Below, piece after piece: positions 8,232 to 16,479 of a stretch of 64,000 bases of DNA (within the stretch, counting starts at the first letter, position 1; every line of letters starts with the position of its first letter). Under the pieces are notes generated by a model that had not been told where the DNA came from, ran no database searches, and was given only the letters and a program-made list of their open reading frames with translations. The translations under genes were made by a program, and so were the position numbers. Source of the DNA: Streptomyces sp. CBMA152 (GTDB taxonomy: Bacteria; Actinomycetota; Actinomycetes; Streptomycetales; Streptomycetaceae). The stretch covers positions 186,001 through 250,000 of the forward strand of contig NZ_MECJ01000039.1 of assembly GCF_014596475.1 (NCBI RefSeq). The letters run 5' to 3'.

Positions 8232-9221
8232 ATGCACACTGCGATATCCAGCCGAAGCCGAACCCAGGTCCGTACTGCTGCCGGGAGCCTGGCCGTTGTC
8301 GTGGCGCTCGCCGCGCTGAGCGCCTGCTCCACCTCCTCCGGCTCTTCGGGGGCGGACAAGACGACCAAGGCCGGCGGCGCGGACAGCGGCAAGGGAGGGG
8401 TGAAGCTCCGTGTCGTGGCGGCGGAGAACTTCTGGGGCAGCATCGCCCAGCAGCTCGGCGGCGACCACGCGGACGTGAAGAGCATCATCAACAACCCCGA
8501 CGCCGACCCGCACGACTACGAGCCGACCGCCGCCGACGGCCGCACCGTGGCCACCGCGCAGTACACCGTCGTCAACGGCATCGGCTACGACGCCTGGGCG
8601 GACAAGCTGCTGTCGGCCGATCCCGGCAGCGGCCGGACCGACCTGAAGGTCGGCGACCTGGTCGGCGTCAAGCCCGGTGGCAATCCGCACCGTTGGTACT
8701 CGCCCGACGACGTCCACAAGGTGGTCGAGAAGATCACCGGCGACTTCAAGAAGCTCGATCCGGCCGACGCCGCCTACTTCGACGCGCAGAAGAAGACGTA
8801 CGAAGGGCAGACGCTCGCCCCGTACGACAAGCTCGTCGTCGACATCAAGGCGAAGTACGCGAACACCCCGATCGGGGCCTCGGAGTCGATCGTCACTCCG
8901 CTCGCCGAGGGGCTGGGCCTGAAGATGCTGACCCCCGAGTCGTTCCTCGACGCGATCAGTGAGGGGAGCGATCCGACCGCCAAGGACAAGTCGGCGATCG
9001 ACCGGCAGATCAAGAACAAGCTGATCAAGGTGTACGTCTACAACAGCCAGAACTCGACGCCGGATGTGGCCGCCCAGGTCAAGGAGGCCAAGGCGCAGGG
9101 CATCCCGGTCGCCACCGTCACCGAGACGCTCACCCCGGCGGGCGCCTCCTTCCAGGACTGGCAGGTGCGCCAGCTCCAGGGCATCGAGCAGGCCCTGGCC
9201 CAGGCGACGGGCAAGCGGTGA
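8232..9221 (+). CDS. znuA: Zinc ABC transporter substrate-binding lipoprotein ZnuA
   Basis: A 329-residue cluster A-I metal-binding protein. The signal peptide ends in a lipobox (LSACSTSSG). Likely zinc ligands are the histidines of DPHDYEPT and GGNPHRWYS; the third ligand region (GASESIVTPLAEGLGL) lacks the usual histidine, and there is no His-rich loop as in Gram-negative ZnuA. It delivers zinc to the ZnuB permease. Its stop overlaps the next gene (GTGA), starting a tightly coupled operon of five genes ending in zur. Manganese is a less likely substrate given the Zur boxes and the neighbours. Confidence 0.88.
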   Translation: MHTAISSRSRTQVRTAAGSLAVVVALAALSACSTSSGSSGADKTTKAGGADSGKGGVKLRVVAAENFWGSIAQQLGGDHADVKSIINNPDADPHDYEPTAADGRTVATAQYTVVNGIGYDAWADKLLSADPGSGRTDLKVGDLVGVKPGGNPHRWYSPDDVHKVVEKITGDFKKLDPADAAYFDAQKKTYEGQTLAPYDKLVVDIKAKYANTPIGASESIVTPLAEGLGLKMLTPESFLDAISEGSDPTAKDKSAIDRQIKNKLIKVYVYNSQNSTPDVAAQVKEAKAQGIPVATVTETLTPAGASFQDWQVRQLQGIEQALAQATGKR

Positions 9222-10132
9222 CCGCGGTGGATCCCGTCGGGCGGGTGAGTGACGTGGCGCGGCACCGGGTGCCGGCGCAGGCCGGGCCCGCCGAGCCGCC
9301 CGAAGCCGCCCCGGCCGTGGTGTCGCTGCGCGGTGTCGGGGTGCGGATCGGCGGCCGGGAGCTGTGGTCCGGGGTCGATCTGGACGTCGGGGCGGGGGAG
9401 TTCACGGCCGTTCTCGGCCCGAACGGCGTCGGTAAGTCGACCCTGGTGAAGGTGCTGCTCGGCCTGGTGCCGTCCGCGGTCGGCGAGGTGCGGGTGCTGG
9501 GAGAGGCTCCGGGCCGGGCCGGGCAGCGGGTCGGCTATCTGCCGCAGCGCCGGAGTTTCGATGCCAGTCTGCGGATCCGGGGCATCGACATCGTGCGGCT
9601 CGGCCTGGACGGCGACCGCTGGGGTGTGCCGCTGCCGGTGCCCGCCCGGTTCAGCGCCCGGCGCCGGGCCGAGCACGACCGGATCGACCAGGTGATCGAA
9701 CTGGTCGGCGCCACGGCGTACGCGCACCGGCCGATAGGGGAGTGCTCCGGTGGTGAGCAGCAGCGGCTGCTGATAGCCCAAGCTCTCGTGCGCAGGCCGG
9801 AGTTGCTGCTCCTCGACGAGCCTCTGGACAGTCTCGACCTGTCCCATCAGGGGGCGGTGGCGGCACTGATCGGGCGGATCTGCCGACAGGAGCGGGTGGG
9901 TGTGGTGATGGTCGCCCACGACGTGAACCCGATACTGCCCTGGCTGGACCGGGTCGTGTACATCGCCGAGGGCGGCGCCGTCGCGGGCCGCCCCGAGGAA
10001 GTGATCACCACGCAGACGCTGTCGCGGCTGTACGGGGCGCCGGTGGAGGTGCTGCGGACCAGCGACGGACGTCTGGTGGTGGTCGGCCAGCCCGAGGCCC
10101 CCGCCCTCCACACGGATCGGCACGTGTCATGA
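9218..10132 (+). CDS. znuC: Zinc ABC transporter ATP-binding protein ZnuC
   Basis: A 304-residue ATPase with a GTG start overlapping the znuA stop. Walker A is GPNGVGKSTLVK, the signature is CSGGEQQRLLIAQAL, Walker B is LLLLDEPLDSLD, and the H-loop is MVAHDVN. A proline/alanine-rich stretch of about 30 residues precedes the ATPase fold. The stop overlaps the first permease by four bases. It energises zinc uptake through the two permeases that follow. Confidence 0.9.
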   Translation: MTAVDPVGRVSDVARHRVPAQAGPAEPPEAAPAVVSLRGVGVRIGGRELWSGVDLDVGAGEFTAVLGPNGVGKSTLVKVLLGLVPSAVGEVRVLGEAPGRAGQRVGYLPQRRSFDASLRIRGIDIVRLGLDGDRWGVPLPVPARFSARRRAEHDRIDQVIELVGATAYAHRPIGECSGGEQQRLLIAQALVRRPELLLLDEPLDSLDLSHQGAVAALIGRICRQERVGVVMVAHDVNPILPWLDRVVYIAEGGAVAGRPEEVITTQTLSRLYGAPVEVLRTSDGRLVVVGQPEAPALHTDRHVS

Positions 10133-11061
10133 ACTGGGCCGAGGCGAACGCCGGTTGGTCGTGGAATCCGGTGACCGACATCCAGCACATGTGGGCCTTC
10201 CCGTTCATGGTCAACGCCTTCAGGGCGGGCACCGTCGTCGCCGTCCTGGCCGCGGTGATCGGCTGGTACATGGTGCTGCGCAAGCAGAGCTTCGCCGGGC
10301 ACACGCTGTCGGTCATCAGCTTCCCGGGGGCGGCCTGCGCGACCCTGCTCGGCGTCAGCGCGAGCCTCGGCTACTTCGCGTTCTGCGTCGGCGGGGCGCT
10401 GGTGATCGCCGCGATTCCGCGATCCGGCCATGGCGGACGGAGCCAGGAGTCGGCACTCACCGGCACCGTCCAGGCGTTCCTGCTCGCCTGCGGGTTCCTC
10501 TTCGTAGCCCTCTACAAGGGCTTCCTGGGCGGGGTCAACTCCCTTCTCTTCGGCAGCTTTCTCGGGATCACGACCACGCAGGTCGCCACCCTCGCCGTGG
10601 TGGCGGCACTCGCGCTCGGCGTCCTCGCGCTCATCGGGCGTCCGCTGCTGTTCGCCTCCGTCGACGGAGGCGTGGCCGCGGCGCGCGGGGTGCCGGTACG
10701 GATCCTGTCCGTGGTGTTCCTGGTGCTGCTCGGCGCGGCCACCGCCGAGGCCAGCCAGATCACCGGCACACTCCTGGTGTTCGCCCTGCTGGTCATGCCC
10801 GCCGCAGCCGCCCAACAGCTCACGGCCAGGCCCGCGTTGAGCCTCCTCGCCTCGGTACTGATCGCGGTGCTGGTGACCTGGTGCGCCCTGATCGCCGCCT
10901 ACTACTCGCCGTACCCGATCGGCTTCTACGTGACCACCTTCGCCTTCGGCGTCTACGCGCTGGCCAGGACGGGCCGCGCGCTCGCCGTCATCCGCCCTCC
11001 TGTTCCCAGGGGACCCGCGAACACACCGGTCGGGCATGCGCCGCTCGGAGGCACCTCATGA
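10129..11061 (+). CDS. znuB: Zinc ABC transporter permease ZnuB (first of two)
   Basis: A 310-residue ABC-3 family permease with about eight transmembrane helices. Family marks include GWYMVLRKQSFAGHTLSVISFPG and LLFASVDGGVAAARGVPVR, the latter repeated almost exactly in the next gene. Having two different permease genes suggests a heterodimeric channel, where ordinary znu operons have one gene and a homodimer. It overlaps both neighbours by four bases. Confidence 0.87.
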   Translation: MNWAEANAGWSWNPVTDIQHMWAFPFMVNAFRAGTVVAVLAAVIGWYMVLRKQSFAGHTLSVISFPGAACATLLGVSASLGYFAFCVGGALVIAAIPRSGHGGRSQESALTGTVQAFLLACGFLFVALYKGFLGGVNSLLFGSFLGITTTQVATLAVVAALALGVLALIGRPLLFASVDGGVAAARGVPVRILSVVFLVLLGAATAEASQITGTLLVFALLVMPAAAAQQLTARPALSLLASVLIAVLVTWCALIAAYYSPYPIGFYVTTFAFGVYALARTGRALAVIRPPVPRGPANTPVGHAPLGGTS

Positions 11062-11897
11062 GCGCCTTCTCGCACCCCTTCTTCCTCCACGCCCTGCTCG
11101 CGGGCACCGGCATCGCGTTCGCGGCCGGCCTGGTGGGGTACTTCCTGGTCCTGCGTGCCCAGGTCTTCACCGGCGACGCGCTCAGCCACGTCGCCTTCAC
11201 CGGGGCCCTCGCGGGCCTGGCGCTCGGCTACGACCTGCGCCTCGGGCTGTTCGCCGCGACCGTCGTCTTCGCCCTGCTCATCGGGCTCGTCGGAAACCGG
11301 GGGCGGGCGGACGACGTGGCCATCGGCAGCGTCTTCTCCTGGATCCTGGGGCTCGGCGCCTTCTTCCTCACTCTGTACGCGACCCATGGCGCGGCCGACG
11401 GCACCGCCGGGGTGGGCGTCCTCTTCGGCTCGATCTTCGGCCTCTCGGCCGGGCAGGCATGGCTGGCGGCGGGAGTTGCCGTGGGCATCGGCCTGGTCGT
11501 ACTGGCCGTGGCCCGTCCGCTGCTGTTCGCCTCGGTCGACGAGGCCGTGGCCGCCGCCCGCCGCGTCCCCGTACGCATCCTGGGTGTCGTCTTCCTGGTC
11601 CTGGCCGGCGCCTGCGCGGCCGAGGCCACCCAGGCGGTCGGCTCACTCCTGCTGCTCGGCCTGCTCGCCGCGCCCGCCGGCACCGCCCAGCGCCTCACCG
11701 ACCGCCCCTACCGCGCCCTCGCCCTGTCGGCCGGCCTGGCGGTCGCGGAGATGTGGGCGGGCCTCGCCCTGAGCTATGCGGCACCCCGACTGCCGCCCAG
11801 TTTCAGCATCCTGGCGGTCGCCACCGCCGTGTACGCCGTGACGCTGGGCGTCGTACGCAGCCGTCCCCGCGCCCGCATCCCGGCGGAGGCGTGGTGA
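11058..11897 (+). CDS. znuB: Zinc ABC transporter permease ZnuB (second of two)
   Basis: A 279-residue ABC-3 permease, paralogous to the previous gene: compare LLFASVDEAVAAARRVPVRILGVVFLVL with the first permease. The ATG at 11058 overlaps the upstream stop (ATGA). Transmembrane segments fill most of its length. It ends in a GTGA overlap with zur. Confidence 0.87.
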   Translation: MSAFSHPFFLHALLAGTGIAFAAGLVGYFLVLRAQVFTGDALSHVAFTGALAGLALGYDLRLGLFAATVVFALLIGLVGNRGRADDVAIGSVFSWILGLGAFFLTLYATHGAADGTAGVGVLFGSIFGLSAGQAWLAAGVAVGIGLVVLAVARPLLFASVDEAVAAARRVPVRILGVVFLVLAGACAAEATQAVGSLLLLGLLAAPAGTAQRLTDRPYRALALSAGLAVAEMWAGLALSYAAPRLPPSFSILAVATAVYAVTLGVVRSRPRARIPAEAW

Positions 11898-12310
11898 CCA
11901 CCCCGGCCGACGACGTGAGCCTCATCGGCCGCCGCACCGCCCAACGCGCCACCGTGCTGGCCGCGTTGATCCAGGCCGGAGGATTCGTCGGCGCCCGCAC
12001 CCTGTACACCTCGCTGCGGACGGACGGCGCGCACATCGGCCTGAGCACCGTCTACCGCACGCTGGGCGCGCTCGCCGAGGCGGGCCGCGCCGATGTCGTA
12101 CGCGACCGGGGCGGCGAACGTCTCTACCGGCACCGCCCCTCGGCCGAGCACCGCCATTACCTGCTGTGCCGCACCTGCGGCATGAGCATGGAGATCGACT
12201 CGGCCGCCGTGGAGACCTGGGCGGAGCACATCGCCCGCTCCTCGGGGTTCGCGGAGGTCGAGCACACCGTCGAACTGACCGGCCTGTGCCCGGACTGCCG
12301 CCCGCACTGA
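11894..12310 (+). CDS. zur: Zinc uptake regulator Zur (Fur family)
   Basis: A 138-residue Fur-family repressor. The winged helix includes LSTVYRTLGALAEAGRADVV, followed by the metal-binding hinge RHRPSAEHRHYLLC and two CxxC pairs (CRTC, CPDC) forming the structural zinc site. The GTG at 11894 overlaps the permease stop; a GTG one codon earlier is also possible. With Zn bound it should bind the four TGNNAATNNTTNNCA boxes in this locus, including the one before its own operon, so it is autoregulated. Confidence 0.9.
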   Translation: MTTPADDVSLIGRRTAQRATVLAALIQAGGFVGARTLYTSLRTDGAHIGLSTVYRTLGALAEAGRADVVRDRGGERLYRHRPSAEHRHYLLCRTCGMSMEIDSAAVETWAEHIARSSGFAEVEHTVELTGLCPDCRPH

Positions 12311-12359
12311 CCGCTGTGACGAACCTCTTGTTACCTGCCTCTCTCTGCGGCAACATTCA

Positions 12360-12387
12360 TTGGTAATGAAAACCATCCCCATATACT
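12360..12387 (+). promoter_or_regulatory. Promoter overlapped by a Zur-like box, upstream of the L31 gene
   Basis: TGGTAATGAAAACCA (12361-12375) fits the Zur pattern. It overlaps a probable -35 TTGGTA (12360-12365), which is followed after 16 bases by -10 TATACT (12382-12387). Transcription would start near 12394, on the GTG of the L33 remnant. Confidence 0.68.
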
Positions 12388-12393
12388 AGGGTC

Positions 12394-12453
12394 GTGCTGC
12401 GCAAGTACGACCCCGTAGCTCGTCGGCACGCCGACTTCCGCGAAGAGCGCTGA
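12394..12453 (+). pseudogene. rpmG: Remnant of ribosomal protein bL33 (rpmG), C-terminal 19 codons
   Basis: Translation gives VLRKYDPVARRHADFREER and a stop, matching the conserved C-terminus of actinobacterial bL33 as I know it. The first 35 or so residues, including the metal-binding region, are missing. The remnant begins at the predicted transcription start of a Zur-boxed promoter, so a deletion seems to have joined the promoter to the gene's 3' end. It could still be translated as a leaderless 19-residue peptide. It normally belongs in front of the zinc-independent L31 gene that follows. Confidence 0.75.
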
Positions 12454-12491
12454 CCCACCCCGCCCGACACTCCGAAAGGCACCCCCTCGTC

Positions 12492-12737
12492 ATGAAGCCC
12501 GGAATCCACCCCGCTTACGGCCCCGTCGTCTTCCGCGACACCGCCTCGAACCACGCCTTCCTCACCCGCTCCACGATGAGCAGCGACAAGACCATCGAGT
12601 GGGAGGACGGCAACACCTACCCGGTCGTCGACGTCGAGATCTCGTCGGTCAGCCACCCCTTCTACACAGGCACCGCACGCGTCCTGGACACCGCTGGCCG
12701 CGTCGAACGCTTCGAGCGGCGCTACGGATCCCGCTGA
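12492..12737 (+). CDS. rpmE2: 50S ribosomal protein bL31 type B (zinc-independent)
   Basis: An 81-residue type B L31. It starts MKPGIHPAYGPVVFRDT and contains the SSHPFYTG-like block (SVSHPFYTGTARV) with a basic RFERRYG tail. It has no cysteines, so it replaces zinc-binding L31 when zinc is short. Its Zur-boxed promoter lies about 100 bases upstream across the L33 remnant. Together with the L32 paralogue it forms the ribosomal zinc-sparing half of this locus. Confidence 0.93.
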   Translation: MKPGIHPAYGPVVFRDTASNHAFLTRSTMSSDKTIEWEDGNTYPVVDVEISSVSHPFYTGTARVLDTAGRVERFERRYGSR

Positions 12738-12866
12738 CAGCGCAGGACACCCGGCTCCCGTCGTGAGCGTCGGCTACGCGGCCCGGGAGGCCTTCCAGCT
12801 GGTCGGACCCGTCCAACCCTGACACCCGTCACAGGGGCTGTCGCGACAGATGAGAGGGTCGGGCGG

Positions 12867-12971
12867 GTGAGTGAGACACCGATGAACACCCTGCAATACC
12901 GCTCTGACGGGCCAGAAGACGCCCCGGTCCTGGTCCTGGGTCCCTCACTGGGCACCACCTGGCACAGGTAG
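12867..12971 (+). pseudogene. Truncated pcaD-like 3-oxoadipate enol-lactonase (N-terminal 34 codons)
   Basis: Translation from the GTG gives NTLQYRSDGPEDAPVLVLG and PSLGTTWH, the start of alpha/beta-hydrolases of the PcaD type, and then meets TAG. The remaining 220 or so residues, with the catalytic serine, are not in the window. The break near 12966 is therefore a junction made by deletion or insertion and marks the left edge of the accessory island. Confidence 0.7.
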
Positions 12972-13436
12972 GCGAATGCGTCTTTTAGCGTCTACGTGGT
13001 CCAGGTCGGGCGCGTTTGGCCTGGTCAGGTCCTTGTGGTTCGGGTGCGTCGACGCTGTTGGTGACATTCGTGTGATCGCTGCGACTGATGTGGACTCCCG
13101 CCAGCTTGTTTTCGCGGGGGTCTCTCGTGCGTCGGCCTGGGCCGGGGAGCGAGCGCGCTTCGCCGCTTGGCCCGGATCTGGCGAGGTCGCTTTGCGCCGC
13201 TTCCTATGGTCGGGCGTTACCTATGACCGCCTGTTCGACTTCCTGACGGGGGTCGTGCCCCTTCCGGTGTTCAGGCGTGTCGTCTGCTGTATCGGGGCTG
13301 CTCCCGGTCCGGTCATCTGTAGGCCAGCCCCGGACGCCCAGGTGCTTCAACGGCTGAGGTCCGCGCCGCGCACCGGCGGTGGCTGGCGGCGACCGGACGC
13401 ACACGCACCTGAAGTCTTGGTTTGGGCGAGGGGCAT
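12972..13436. other. No gene supported (465 bases after the island junction)
   Basis: An open frame can be read on the plus strand through this stretch. It lacks a convincing ribosome-binding site, has cysteine/tryptophan-rich composition and overlaps the end of the endonuclease gene. GC content and codon bias are lower than in flanking core genes. I see nothing recognisable. Confidence 0.4.
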
Positions 13437-14402
13437 TCAGAAGTCGGTGCCCAGTACAGAGAGGGGGCGCCGGTCGAGCTGAGCGATGCGGACCTTCTCG
13501 CGCAGCCAGTGCGCGGCATCACCTTCCTGTTCGAGCAGGAGGACGAGTTCTCGTAGTTCACCGAGAATGATCACTCGCTGGTTCAGGGCCCGCTCGCTTT
13601 CCTTGATCGCCGGCCCGGTGAACCCGGAGGCCGATATGAACAGCGCGCGGACTTCCGAACGTCCGTAGACCCGAACGAGATGCCGGCTCATCGCGTTGAT
13701 CTCGACGGGCTTACCCCGCCACTTGATCTCCACGAGGTACTGGGATCCGTCCATTTCCAGCGCGCCGTCGATCTGCTCGGCCACCTGGCCATCCTCGTTG
13801 CGCAGGATAAAGGACTCCCTGATCAGGATCCCTTCGGTCTTGAAGACATCGTTCAGTACGCCTTCGAGGGCGGTGCCCCGCTTCCTTGGGTCCATTTCGT
13901 TGAAGAGGTCCGCGAGTCGACCTCGAAGCGCTGCGCATTCCGCACGCCGCCGAGCCAAGCGCTCCGTCTCGGCGGTGCGTGCCGCAAGCCGTGCTGCCCG
14001 TTCGTCGTCACGTGCCTGGTTCATCCGGGTGAACGAGTCCTTGACGTTCACCAGACTTCGCACGTTCGCCTGCAGTCCTTGAGCCGGTAGTCGATCGTCC
14101 GGCCACAGAGTGGAGAAGTCTTCGAACTCGATCGCCCGCTTGAGCAGCTCTCGTCGGACTTGCAGGCCGGCGTCGCCCTGCTCGTTGATCTGGCTGAGCA
14201 CGGCACGAACAATCTTGTACTTGCTGATTGCTGTCCTGTCCGCAGCGAGCTGTTGCCGGTGTACGGCGAGCAGCTCCTCACTGACGCCCGCCCCGCGCAA
14301 GAATCCGAGGACTCCGTCCTTGCTTCGGCTGAGCCGTGGCACCAGCTCGATCAGCAGCTCCAGCAGCTCGGGAGGCCAGTGGTAGGCGTCATCGTGGACC
14401 AT
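13437..14402 (-). CDS. PD-(D/E)XK restriction-endonuclease-like protein with helical N-terminal domain
   Basis: A 321-residue protein. Residues about 1-120 form an all-helical module (SKYKIVRAVLSQINEQGD, RAIEFEDFSTLWPDD, VNVKDSFTRMNQ) that I know as a recurrent N-terminus of stand-alone bacterial endonucleases. Residues about 125-165 look coiled-coil (RLARRRAECAALRGRLADL). The C-terminal half is an Mrr/PD-(D/E)XK fold with the catalytic run QIDGALEMDGSQYLVEIKW (D..., ExK). No methylase is coupled to it, so a type IV or abortive enzyme is plausible. It is the first defence-type gene of the island. Confidence 0.75.
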   Translation of the reverse strand: MVHDDAYHWPPELLELLIELVPRLSRSKDGVLGFLRGAGVSEELLAVHRQQLAADRTAISKYKIVRAVLSQINEQGDAGLQVRRELLKRAIEFEDFSTLWPDDRLPAQGLQANVRSLVNVKDSFTRMNQARDDERAARLAARTAETERLARRRAECAALRGRLADLFNEMDPRKRGTALEGVLNDVFKTEGILIRESFILRNEDGQVAEQIDGALEMDGSQYLVEIKWRGKPVEINAMSRHLVRVYGRSEVRALFISASGFTGPAIKESERALNQRVIILGELRELVLLLEQEGDAAHWLREKVRIAQLDRRPLSVLGTDF

Positions 14403-14884
14403 TCGACATTCGCACCTTCCATGTCGAAGCGGTGTCGCGGGCCCCTTCGGCCTGCGATGGATCCGAACAGCACATCCTTCAAACCTGATTGTGCAGCGCG
14501 CGTATCAACTCGACCTCGGTTTCACGCGATAGGAGGCGCTCAGCTCGCGCATGGTCGGGTGCCCACTCCGGAGAGGCGAGGGCGGCCGTCAGTGGGTACG
14601 TTCATGCATCCTGTCCTGTGCGGAGGGCGTCGGCGGTGATCCCCGTCGGCGCCTTGCCTGTGAACGCAGGGCGTACCGGTTCGTCCTGAGCGTGGATGAT
14701 GCCGAGTCTGCCTGGGTGGAGGCTGGTGGCAGCGAGCCTTGGTAGCCGTGCCGTGTTCAGACGCCCACAGCACAGTCTTCAACGGCGGCCTCCAACCCAG
14801 GCCCGTGGACTACTGGATCACGCTTGGGGGAATGTCCCGAATGTCAAGCGGCGCGGTGCGGTCATACAGCGCGGGGAGGCCGAA
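14403..14884. other. Intergenic, 482 bases, no gene supported
   Basis: This lies between the minus-strand endonuclease and the plus-strand CoiA-like gene, so it must hold both promoters. One element of note is CTGTGAACGCAG (about 14655-14666), one mismatch from the core CTGTGAACTCAG found upstream of the methylase and in the kinase/pPIWI control region. Nothing else is recognisable. Confidence 0.4.
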
Positions 14885-16039
14885 GTGCCGAACAGGTACG
14901 TGAAACTCGCGGGCTTCGATCGCAAGCTGGACCTCACTGAGCCGGATCTTGGAGTGACAGGCGGGGCCGTGCTCCTGGACCGCTTGTTGGCGGACCGCCG
15001 ATTGCCCGTAGCCGTGCGCGGGCTCACGTGCGCGGAGATCTGCGAAAGGCTGGGCTACACGGAGCCGATGTACCTGTACCGGCGGATGGGCCGGGTGGTC
15101 GCCTCACACACCCGCAGCGACGCACAGGACCGGCACCATGCTGGTGGGGAGTCGGACGAGCACAAGGCGTACAAGGAGCGGGCGGTCCGCGCGGCGGAGG
15201 AATGCGGCCACCATGCGACGACGGAGCGGACGAGCACGGACTGGAAGGTCCGCAGCGACGTCCTGATACAGGGGGCGAACGGTGTCCTGCTGGGCTTCGA
15301 GTCGCAGCTGTCACCGGTCAACCCACGGGAGATCACAGCACGGGACGCGGCTGCGCGACGTGCGGGGCTGGTGGACGCGTGGCAGACGGACAGCCGGGTA
15401 TTGGCGGAGGCACTGGTGGTGCCGTGGCTGCGCACGGACAAGCTGCCCTTCGAGCTGATCGTTCGGCGTGACAGCCCGCTCCCGTTCCGAGGCGGTGTCC
15501 GCCGGATCGATCTGGTGCGCTGCGATGAGCGGTTCCCGGGGCCGTGTCCGCGGAAGGGGACCGGGAAGTGCGGGAGGTGGCATCCGACGACTCGGCCGGC
15601 GGAGGTTCCCTTCGACCCGTTCATCCGAGATGCGGCGTCCGGGCTGTACGTGCGGGCGACGGTGAAGGTGAAGCGGACGGCCTTTGAGTTCTGGGCCCCG
15701 GCGGCAGACTACGCCGCCTACCGCGATGCGACCGCGGCGGAGCCGCCGCCCGCCGTGACGCACCCGCGGCAGGCGAAGAGTGTGATGGGCGATGGCGATC
15801 CGACATGCCGGGTGCGAACCTCGGCAGTGGACGACGGGCATGATGTCCCGCTAACGGACATTCCCGGTACGCGCGCATCACGATCCAAGTTGGCTGGCAC
15901 TCCCACTGCTGCAGGATCGACGCTGTATCGGGGGCAGTGCGGGGCAGGGGTGACGAAATGTGGGGCCCCTGCACGGTTCTACGCATGCGGGTGGCGGTGC
16001 GACAGACACCGACCCGGGGCTATCGGAAGCGAGATCTGA
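14885..16039 (+). CDS. CoiA-like nuclease-domain protein
   Basis: A 384-residue protein. The GTG at 14885 is chosen because GGGGAGG lies six bases upstream; upstream in-frame sequence looks non-coding. The central part (ESDEHKAYKERAVRAAEECG, WKVRSDVLIQGANGVLLGFESQLSP, ITARDAAARRAGLVDAWQTD) matches the CoiA competence-nuclease pattern: H-x-K helix, R-DV, E-x-Q, then an R-x(n)-W helix, a PD-(D/E)XK variant. A C-terminal region has cysteines (QCGAGVTKCGA, CGWRCDRH) that could bind metal. In Streptomyces such genes are common in accessory DNA; a role in DNA processing or defence is inference. Confidence 0.68.
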   Translation: MPNRYVKLAGFDRKLDLTEPDLGVTGGAVLLDRLLADRRLPVAVRGLTCAEICERLGYTEPMYLYRRMGRVVASHTRSDAQDRHHAGGESDEHKAYKERAVRAAEECGHHATTERTSTDWKVRSDVLIQGANGVLLGFESQLSPVNPREITARDAAARRAGLVDAWQTDSRVLAEALVVPWLRTDKLPFELIVRRDSPLPFRGGVRRIDLVRCDERFPGPCPRKGTGKCGRWHPTTRPAEVPFDPFIRDAASGLYVRATVKVKRTAFEFWAPAADYAAYRDATAAEPPPAVTHPRQAKSVMGDGDPTCRVRTSAVDDGHDVPLTDIPGTRASRSKLAGTPTAAGSTLYRGQCGAGVTKCGAPARFYACGWRCDRHRPGAIGSEI

Positions 16040-16123
16040 GCACATGGCCTGGTGCGGCTATAGAAGCCTCGTGACCCAGGAGCGCTGCATGCCGTTCGCA
16101 TCCTTCTGCCCGCCGCAGAACGC

Positions 16124-16204
16124 GTTGCGAATGCTGTGGCGTTCTCGTCCGACGGGCAGCTCCTGGCCAGCGCGGTCATGAACGGCACTGTGCGCGTGTC
16201 TTAG
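16124..16204 (+). pseudogene. WD40-repeat fragment
   Basis: The frame reads VANAVAFSSDGQLLASAVMN then GTVRVS and a stop, a textbook single WD40 blade (compare AVAFSPDGRLLAS...DGTVRLW). No start or further blades are present, so it is the scar of a lost WD40 gene. The rest of 16040-16479 is featureless apart from the motif at 16376. Confidence 0.65.
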
Positions 16205-16375
16205 GCATGATCCGACGCTTCTCTTTGGCCATTTCGTATGTCTCCCTTCAGTTGGACAGACGGGGCGGCGGCACGGTGGTGTCAATGCCGACAGGGGGAC
16301 CGAGTGTTGTGCGCCCGAGTTGCGCACTCGAGCGTTTGGGCGGCCGTCGTAGAAGAGCGCGCGATCGACGAAGTG

Positions 16376-16390
16376 TCTGTGAACTCAGTC
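16376..16390 (+). promoter_or_regulatory. 15-bp motif shared with the kinase/pPIWI control region
   Basis: TCTGTGAACTCAGTC lies 90 bases upstream of the methylase start. The same 15 bases occur in reverse orientation at 20370-20384, upstream of the kinase and the pPIWI-RE operon. The motif is much less GC-rich than the surrounding DNA. It is a candidate operator for a common regulator; no regulator gene is identified. Confidence 0.5.
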
Positions 16391-16479
16391 AATGATTGGC
16401 CTGGTGGGGGTAGCTGAGCTACGGTGTCGGCATCCGTGTCAGCCCCGTCCGAAAGTCACCCTCCCGCTCGGAGAACCAC

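Noticed and set aside
12976..13482. 168-codon open frame on the plus strand after the island junction
   Set aside because: No ribosome-binding site or recognisable motif, odd Cys/Trp/Arg-rich composition, and it overlaps the end of the convergent endonuclease gene.
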